In this document: positions 1 to 5,050 of the stretch, in pieces
Numbering within the stretch: position 1 is the stretch's first letter
Layout: every line of letters starts with the position of its first letter
Source of the DNA: CAZVAP01 sp964625125
GTDB taxonomy: Bacteria > Patescibacteriota > Gracilibacteria > Absconditabacterales > Absconditicoccaceae
DNA: 5,050 bases
Direction of reading: 5' to 3'
Assembly: GCA_964625125.1 (NCBI GenBank)
Contig: CAZVAP010000040.1
Coordinates: 1-5,050, forward strand
Made by a program: the position numbers and the translations under genes
Notes under the pieces: model-generated
What the model was told of the DNA's origin: nothing
Databases searched by the model: none
Seen by the model: only the letters and a program-made list of their open reading frames with translations

Positions 1-1098
1 TGTAATTCTAACTCAATGATGTGCTTCATAAGAACCTTTAATACCTCTTAATATGGCAATAGCATCCTCCCTTGAAGGTTCATCTACAAACACAGGTTGA
101 AATCTTCTTTCCAAAGCTGGATCTTTTTCAATATATTTTCTATATTCATTTAAAGTAGTTGCACCAATTACTCTTAAAGTTCATCTAGCTAAAGCTGGTT
201 TAAGCATATTACCCATATCCATTGAACCTTCTGTTTTACCTGCTCATACAACTGTATGAATTTCATCAATAAACAAAATTATTTTTCATTTTGCTTTTTC
301 TAATTCCTTCATAATAGCATTAAGTCTTTCCTCGAATTCACCTCTATATTTAGTTCAAGCCATCAATGCACCCATATCTAATTCAATAATTCTTTTATCC
401 AACAAGTTATCTGGCACTTCTCATTTTACAATTTTTTGAGCTAATCACTCTACAATAGCTGTTTTACCAACACCTGCATCTCATACTAAAACAGGGTTAT
501 TTTTTGTTCTTCTAGATAAAATTTGAATAGTTCTTCTCATTTCTTCTTCTCTACCAATTACTGGGTCTAACTTACCTTCTTCTGCTAAAGCAGTTAAATC
601 TCTACCATATTTTGATAAAACATCCAAAGTAGCTTCTGGGTCCTGACTTTGTACTGGTTCAGTTCTATATGATTTTATAGTTTCTAAAACTTTATCATAT
701 GAAACATTATGTGGTAACAAAAATTCTTTTGCAGCATCAGTATTTTCTTTTAGTAAAGCTAACAATAAATGTTCAGTAGTTAAATATTGGTCTCACATTT
801 CTTTCATAATTTGTTCTGCTCTTTGAAAAACAGAATTTAACTGATAAGAAAGTCAAATTTGATAATTACCAGAAACTGAAGGTAATGAAGCAATTTTATT
901 TTGTAAATCCATTTTAAGTTGATTTACATCAACACCTAATTTTTTCAAAATCATTGGAACATAACCATCATTTTGCTCTAACATTGCTAACAACAAATGA
1001 TATGTATCCATATTAGAATTTTTCCTTTGTAAGGCCATATCATGAGCAGCTTGAACTGCTTCAGAAGCCTTTGTAGTATAAATATTAAAATTTGGCAT
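1..1098 (-). CDS. clpB: ATP-dependent disaggregase ClpB, N-terminal half (3' end outside window; read with UGA = Gly)
   Basis: ClpB is a hexameric AAA+ chaperone that, with DnaK, pulls polypeptides out of aggregates through its central pore in the cytoplasm. The visible 366 residues start MPNFNIYTTKASEAVQ. They cover the Clp_N repeat domain (about 1-145, with a TTEHLLLALL-type motif near 105-115) and most of the first ATPase module. Walker A is GDAGVGKT at 206-213 (Lys212), the pore loop is KYRG with Tyr251, Walker B is ILFIDE ending at Glu279, the sensor is GATT at 312-315, and the arginine-finger motif ERRF is at 330-333. From memory these are the E. coli ClpB numbers, which supports this start and a one-residue reading of each TGA. 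Ten in-frame TGAs fall at residues 82, 102, 206, 218, 226, 248, 271, 285, 306 and 362, mostly on family glycines. No clear Shine-Dalgarno precedes the ATG. An in-frame upstream start at 1143 adds a non-conserved leader and is less likely. The gene has its own promoter and a CIRCE-like site. Confidence 0.96.
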
Positions 1099-1136
1099 AA
1101 TTTTTATATTTAAGAAATAAATTATCACACTTTTAA

Positions 1137-1163
1137 GTAGCACTTTATATGTGCTGGTGCTAT
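1137..1163 (-). promoter_or_regulatory. CIRCE-like inverted repeat upstream of clpB (putative HrcA operator)
   Basis: The arms TAGCAC (1138-1143) and GTGCTA (1157-1162) are perfect inverted repeats separated by 13 bases. That is the spacing these hexamers have in the CIRCE consensus TTAGCACTC-N9-GAGTGCTAA. Over the 18 consensus positions I count 13 matches (7 of 9 in the left arm, 6 of 9 in the right). The site overlaps the -10 box and the inferred transcription start, so a bound repressor would block initiation. CIRCE is the operator of the heat-shock repressor HrcA and is known upstream of groE, dnaK and, in mycoplasmas, clpB. HrcA binding here is inferred from sequence and position only. 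A second GTGCT copy at 1151-1155 could form a shorter hairpin with the left arm instead. Confidence 0.6.
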
Positions 1164-1189
1164 TATAAATTTATTAATCTAAATTTCAA
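1162..1189 (-). promoter_or_regulatory. Sigma70-type promoter of clpB
   Basis: On the minus strand TTGAAA (1189-1184) is followed after 16 bases by a perfect TATAAT (1167-1162). Transcription would start near 1155, giving a leader of about 57 bases before the clpB ATG. It lies downstream of the lepA terminator, so clpB is probably transcribed independently. In such AT-rich DNA near-consensus boxes arise by chance, but the match, spacing and position together make it credible. Confidence 0.65.
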
Positions 1190-1201
1190 TAGTTTTTAAA
1201 C

Positions 1202-1226
1202 AAAAAAAAGGTGCATATTGCAACCT
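1202..1226 (-). terminator. Intrinsic terminator after lepA
   Basis: Read on the minus strand, AGGTTGC and GCACCT form a six-pair stem with one bulged T around an AATAT loop, followed at once by eight T residues. It begins four bases past the lepA TAA stop. The GC-rich stem stands out against the AT-rich surroundings, and the geometry is that of a short Rho-independent terminator. Confidence 0.75.
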
Positions 1227-1229
1227 ACT

Positions 1230-3272
1230 TTAATTTCTATTTAACATTTTAATAAAAATATCATTTGGAACATTAACTTTACCAATAGCTTTCAATTTTT
1301 TCTTTCACTCCTTTTGTTTTTCAAGAAGTTTTCTTTTTCTAGAAACATCTCAACCGTAACATTTTGCCAAAACATCCTTTCTTAAAGCAGGAATAGTTTC
1401 TCTAGCAATTGGTTTATTTCCAACAACTGCCTGAATAGGAATAGGAAATAAATGCTTAGGAATAAGCTCTTTTAATTTTTTTACAACATCTCTTCATCTA
1501 TAATAAGCTTTATCTTTATGCACAATAATAGAGAAAGCAGATACAATTTCTTTATTGATATAAATGTCCAATCTAACTAAATCTTCTTTTTCATATTTTA
1601 CTGGCTCATAATTCATACTAGCATATCATTTTGTTATAGATTTAAGATTATCGTGAAAATCTACTATAATTTCAGCCAAAGGTATGTAATATTTCCACAA
1701 AATTCTATTATCATCTATGTATTCCATATTAAGCATTTTTCCTCTATAATCCTGTGCTAATTCCATAATAGCTCCAGAGTAATCTGCTGGTCCTACTATT
1801 TCTAGATTAACAAAAGGCTCATAAATATCCTCTATAAGCCCATGGTCAGGCATATTTGCTCATGATCTAACTATAATGTAAGGTGTTAAATCAATATCTG
1901 AAAATTCTCACTTTTTATCTTTTATTAAATTTTCTTTCATAAAAAACCTTTCCAATTCTTTATCTGACTTAATATTATGAATAAATTTCACTATTTCTTT
2001 CCATAGTCCAGATTTTTTAAATTCCATTATATTATCTCACGACTTAATTTTTTCATAATTTAAATATTTCATTTTCACAATATACACTACATTTGGTGTA
2101 GTAAAAATAGTTTCAATATCAAATTCCCTTGAAAGTCTTTCTTTTACTATATCCATATGTAGCATACCCAAAAATCAGCATCTATAACCAAATCAAAAAG
2201 CAGGAGAAGATTCCATTTCATAAGTTAAAGCTGAATCATTAATAGCTAATTTCTCAAGACTAGATTTTAATTTTTCATATTCATCAGTTTGCATAGGATA
2301 AACTCCTGCATAAACAAATGGTTGAATTTTTTTAAATCAAGGAATAGCATAAGAAATCAATTTTTGTCTATCATTAGGATTATCCAATTTTATTTTTTCC
2401 GATAATTTTAAAATAGTATCTCAAATTTGAGCATCTCTAACAGATTTTAATCAGGTAACTATATAACCAATTTCTCATTCATTTAAAAATTCTGATTTTG
2501 TATATTTTGGATAAAAATATCAGACTTCTTGAATTTTTATTTTTTTACCTGTATGTGCTAAATAAACTTCATCTTGGGCTTTTAAATTACCTACAAAATT
2601 TCTAACATATAAAACCACTCATTTATAAGGATCATAAACTGAATCAAAAATTAAAGATGAAGAAATATCAGATGTTTTTGCTGAATTAGTTTCTGATAAT
2701 TGTAAAATTTTTTCCTCAAGTTTAATCTTTGACTTATAAGGACTAGGTATTCTATCTATAATAGCATCCAACAATTGTTCTACATTTTCTCAAGTTTTAG
2801 CTGAAACTTTTATAACCTCTTCTGGATCAACTCAAATTAAATTTTCTAACTCAGCAATTACTCTATCTGGGTCAGCAGCTGGTAAATCAATTTTATTTAA
2901 AACTGGTATAATTTCTAAATCATAATCCATAGCCATATACAAAGTAGACAAAGTTTGAGCTTGAACTCATTGTGTAGCATCTACTAACAAAATAGCACCT
3001 TCCACAGAAGCTAATGACCTAGAAACTTCATATTGAAAATCTACATGCCCAGGAGTATCTATCAAATTAAACTGATAATCTTTCCGGTACAATCTTACAG
3101 GAGCTAATTTAATAGTAATTCATCTTTCCTGTTCCAAATCCATACTATCTAAAACTTGTCAGTGAGAAGTTTTTTCTACTACTTTTGTAATTTCCAAAAA
3201 TCTATCTGCTAAAGTACTTTTTCCATGATCTATATGTGCAATAATACAAAAATTTCTTATCTTATCCAACAT
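1230..3272 (-). CDS. lepA: Elongation factor 4 (LepA), complete; read with UGA = Gly
   Basis: LepA/EF4 is a ribosome-associated translational GTPase, related to EF-G, implicated in back-translocation and 30S assembly. The 680-residue frame starts MLDKIRNFCIIAHIDHGKST. It carries all G motifs: P-loop AHIDHGKST (12-20), ERGITI switch I (49-54), DTPGH (72-76, with the catalytic His), NKID (126-129) and SAK (157-159). It ends with the LepA-specific C-terminal domain (KCYGG near 637-641, then SRKRKLLEKQKEG). Twenty in-frame TGAs fall on glycines, for example in ERG-ITI (51), TQG-VQAQT (102), CG-FLGM (366) and the second Gly of YGG (641). It is longer than the usual 600 or so residues, mainly because of an extra stretch around residues 400-470. 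A GGTGAG ribosome binding site fixes the start, and the stop is TAA. One CGG codon (residue 63, 3084-3086) may be Arg or Trp. The gene has its own promoter and terminator and so appears monocistronic. Confidence 0.97.
3084..3086 (-). other. CGG codon of uncertain meaning in lepA (Arg or Trp)
   Basis: Codon 63 of lepA is CGG, in the context RLY-X-KDYQFNLIDTPGH. All other arginines I read in lepA and clpB are AGA or AGG. From memory of related bacterial LepA proteins, an aromatic residue is common at this place before the KG-Y segment, which would suit Trp. The alignment was done by eye. Confidence 0.4.
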
Positions 3273-3277
3273 AAAAA

Positions 3278-3283
3278 CTCACC
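3278..3283 (-). promoter_or_regulatory. Ribosome binding site of lepA
   Basis: GGTGAG lies five bases upstream of the lepA ATG on the minus strand. It is a near match to GGAGG-type Shine-Dalgarno sequences and supports the start at 3272. No comparable element precedes clpB. Confidence 0.6.
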
Positions 3284-3289
3284 AATAAC

Positions 3290-3318
3290 AAAAATAAAAG
3301 TACGAAAGTTATACTTTT
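3290..3318 (-). terminator. Weak AT-rich hairpin with T-rich tail between the SLT-like gene and lepA
   Basis: On the minus strand AAAAGTA (3318-3312) and TACTTTT (3302-3296) are perfect 7-base inverted repeats with a 9-base loop, followed by ATTTTTG. This could end transcription of the upstream gene 25 bases past its TAG stop. The stem holds a single G-C pair and overlaps the lepA -10 box and start point, so it may equally be chance structure. Confidence 0.3.
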
Positions 3319-3335
3319 TAAGATAGATTTTTCAA
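3308..3335 (-). promoter_or_regulatory. Sigma70-type promoter of lepA
   Basis: On the minus strand TTGAAA (3335-3330) is followed after 16 bases by TATAAC (3313-3308). The -35 box and spacer length match those proposed for clpB. The start point would be near 3301, giving a leader of about 28 bases that contains the GGTGAG ribosome binding site. Confidence 0.55.
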
Positions 3336-3342
3336 TTTTAAA

Positions 3343-5050
3343 CTATTTCTCTGCCAAATATTTTATGTAATTTTCCCAAGTATTAGAATCTACTAAGTAA
3401 GTAAGAAGCTCTTTTTTATAGATAGGGAACCTTTCTTTTATTCTATTAAGTGTATCTTTATCAGGCTTAGTATGATGAATATATTTATAGTAATTTTTAA
3501 ATCACCGTTCATTTCCAAGTAAAGCCAACATAAAAAATTTACATCATTTCAGAGGTAAAAACAAAGCTAAAATCTTTATCTGATTTTCCCAAGATAAAGT
3601 AATAGGATATTTATCTTTAGATAATTTAGACTTAGTTTTTTCTGTAATATTTGAAGTAACTTTAGAAGAAATAATATGAGTAACTGGTATAATACTCTCA
3701 ATCAATTTTTTATAATTTTTATCTTTACTGTAAGATTTAATAATCATATTTAATGTAGTTTCCCATGAAGATGTTCACCGATACTTATGTCATTTTTTAT
3801 CAATTTTTAAACTACCATTATTGACTAACCATTGAGCTAAACCCTGAGCAGAACTAGAATTATTTTTATTTAAAGGATTAAAATCACTTTCTACTGAAAT
3901 AATAAATAAAATAAAATTTTTTAAATTTGAGATTAATTTATCCTTATTTTTTTCAATAAATTGTTTTGTAAAAACTACCTTTTTGGTTCATACATGTACA
4001 CTCTTATTTTCTAACTTTTTTAATACTAAAGTGTAATATTTTTTCATTTCCAAGCTATCTAAAAATTCTTCAACAATTTTTTTTCTTTCCATAACATCTT
4101 TAGTTGCTAATTTCTGATTATGATTATATATATTCTTTTCAAAATGTTTTGTATTAGAAGTAACTTTAGAAATATTTTTCTTAATTACATTACTTACTTT
4201 ATTTTGCTTATTTACCAAATATTTTTTATTAGCAGAGAAATTTAAAGTTCACAAATTTATTTCTTGTTTAGGAATTTTAGATTTAAAAAGCTTTTCTACC
4301 AGTTCATCATCAAATCAAATTATAGCAAATTTTATTTTATCAAATAAAGAAAATATATCCCCTAAGAAATAATTATCAAAATTCAATAAATACAACTTTC
4401 ATTTATTATTTATAATTAAACCATATTTATTATTCTTTAAAAAAGCTATTACCAAATAATGCTTTGTTTTATAAATTTTATAATTTTCAATATTCATCTT
4501 TTTTAAAGCACCATTTTTTAGTTTTAAGATTAATAACTTATCATACAAACCTTTTTCTAAAATAAATAATTGAGCTTTAACTTTATAATTTAAATAATTT
4601 AATAAGGTTATTTTTCTATCATCTAAAGACCATTTTTTATCCAGCTTAAAAGTAATTACAGGGTCTTTTGTTGGTTCAAACTTAAATTTAGCTATTAAGT
4701 TAATCAAAAGCATATATAAAGGTGCCAATAAATACTTATTCTTCAAGTCCAATATAGAATTTTTCAAACTATTTAATTGATTTTTATACAAAGCTTTTAT
4801 ATATTCCTTATCTGTAATTAATTGATATTTATCCAATAAATTTAAGTCATTTAAAATTACATTTAAGTGATCCTTTAAATTCTTAATTTGGATATCTGAA
4901 TTTCAAAAACTAGCTAAATGTATCAAACAAATTTGTTTATCTAACCAATCAGATAACTTCTTTTTTTGGTCAGCAGATAAATATTTTTCAATATTTTTAA
5001 TTTCTTCTAATAAATTTTTAGGTAAAGTAGATTCTACATTATTAAATCTA
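3343..5050 (-). CDS. Uncharacterised protein with C-terminal SLT-type lytic transglycosylase-like domain (5' end outside window; read with UGA = Gly)
   Basis: The visible 568 residues end at a TAG stop; the N-terminus lies beyond the window. I do not recognise the whole protein. Visible residues 1-125 look helical. Residues 130-240 alternate short hydrophobic strands with Lys/Asn turns. Residues 270-320 form a Lys/Asn/Ser-rich linker. From about 375, ISVESDFNP (Glu387) followed 16 residues later by GLAQW (Gly403, Gln406) resembles the ES...GLMQ signature of Slt-type lytic transglycosylases, where that Glu is the general acid that cleaves peptidoglycan glycan strands. A later ALLGNE stretch (near 509-514) and a YYKYIHHTKP stretch fit the rest of such a fold loosely. 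Nine in-frame TGAs (residues 49, 217, 245, 267, 354, 420, 425, 502, 516) are read as Gly, including two next to CGG codons. No signal peptide can be judged because the start is missing. The SLT call is motif-based inference; the frame itself is secure. Confidence 0.8.
3505..3507 (-). other. CGG codon of uncertain meaning in the SLT-like gene, followed by TGA
   Basis: This is visible residue 515, in the context LLGNE-X-G-FKNYY, where G is encoded by the adjacent TGA. It reads Arg under code 25 or Trp under the variant reported for some Absconditabacteria. Confidence 0.35.
3778..3780 (-). other. CGG codon of uncertain meaning in the SLT-like gene, followed by TGA
   Basis: This is visible residue 424, in the context GHKY-X-G-TSSWE, where G is encoded by the adjacent TGA. 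It is the second CGG-TGA pair in the gene. It reads Arg under code 25 or Trp under the variant reported for some Absconditabacteria. Confidence 0.35.

Larger units (their letters stand above)
1..5050. other. Genetic code 25 region: in-frame TGA read as glycine
   Basis: All three minus-strand frames contain many in-frame TGA codons and end only at TAA or TAG. In ClpB and LepA the TGAs coincide with family glycines, including the first Gly of the ClpB Walker A motif and the Gly of LepA ERGITI. GGN glycine codons are used as well; in the clpB fragment I count about 16 GGT against 10 TGA. Trp is encoded by TGG (eight seen). This pattern is known for SR1/Absconditabacteria and Gracilibacteria. The required tRNA-Gly with a UCA anticodon is not in this window. 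Confidence 0.95.

Noticed and set aside
1096..1143. Upstream in-frame start of clpB at 1143 adding a 15-residue leader.
   Set aside because: ClpB proteins begin close to the MPNFNIYTTKA-like segment, and starting there reproduces the familiar residue numbering of Walker A Lys212, Tyr251 and Glu279. The leader would also overlap the CIRCE-like site.
1139..1155. Shorter inverted repeat AGCAC-N7-GTGCT as the main regulatory structure of the clpB leader.
   Set aside because: It shares the left arm with the longer TAGCAC-N13-GTGCTA repeat, which has longer perfect arms and the CIRCE spacing. The short form probably arises because GTGCT occurs twice.
3544..4836. Separate small genes at 3747-3544, 4218-3988 and 4836-4399 on the minus strand.
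   Set aside because: All lie in the same frame and are separated only by TGA codons. Two of the apparent starts are internal TTG codons, so they are pieces of one long gene.
1..5050. Reading the window as a cluster of broken pseudogenes with many premature TGA stops.
   Set aside because: There are no frameshifts and no in-frame TAA or TAG before the natural ends. TGAs fall on conserved glycines in two highly conserved proteins, so this is recoding and not decay.
1..5050. Mycoplasma-type code 4 (UGA = Trp) or selenocysteine at the UGAs.
   Set aside because: Positions such as ERG-ITI, TQG-VQAQT and RCG-FLG in LepA require Gly. Trp is encoded by TGG elsewhere. Nineteen or more UGAs per gene on glycine sites do not fit selenocysteine.
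1..5050. CRISPR arrays, tRNA or rRNA genes, insertion sequences, or plus-strand genes.
   Set aside because: I saw no regularly spaced repeats, no cloverleaf-like GC-rich segments, no transposase motifs and no convincing plus-strand frame. The minus-strand genes and two short gaps account for the window.

Overview
The window reads as a piece of a candidate-phyla-radiation genome that uses genetic code 25, in which UGA encodes glycine: Absconditabacteria (SR1) or Gracilibacteria (BD1-5/GN02). Under the standard code all three genes fall apart into short fragments. With TGA read as Gly, each becomes one uninterrupted frame, and the conserved glycines of ClpB and LepA land exactly on TGA codons. 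I count 39 in-frame TGAs: 10 in clpB, 20 in lepA and 9 in the third gene. Trp is separately encoded by TGG, which argues against the Mycoplasma-type code 4. The DNA is very AT-rich (roughly a quarter G+C) and strikingly poor in CpG.

All genes lie on the minus strand, so transcription runs from high to low coordinates. From 5050 to 3343 is the 3' part of a large Lys/Asn/Ile-rich protein of unknown overall function. Its C-terminal region carries an SLT-type lytic transglycosylase-like signature. A 70-base gap then holds a promoter and a GGTGAG ribosome binding site for lepA (3272 to 1230), a complete elongation factor 4 gene of 680 codons with an extra segment in its C-terminal half. Immediately after the lepA stop comes an intrinsic terminator (1226 to 1202). 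Next are a promoter and a CIRCE-like inverted repeat, then the 5' half of clpB (1098 to 1, running off the window), which encodes the N-domain and first AAA+ module of the ClpB disaggregase.

The three genes look like separate transcription units rather than one operon. LepA (ribosome back-translocation/assembly) and ClpB (disaggregation) are housekeeping and stress functions. ClpB appears to be under heat-shock control through an HrcA/CIRCE-type operator. The third gene is the accessory-looking element: a cell-wall-lytic domain in a lineage known for epibiotic or predatory lifestyles.

A second genetic-code question sits on top of the first. The only CGN codons in any frame are three CGG codons, and CGA/CGG have been reported as reassigned to Trp in Absconditabacteria. 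One of them falls in LepA where an aromatic residue is plausible.
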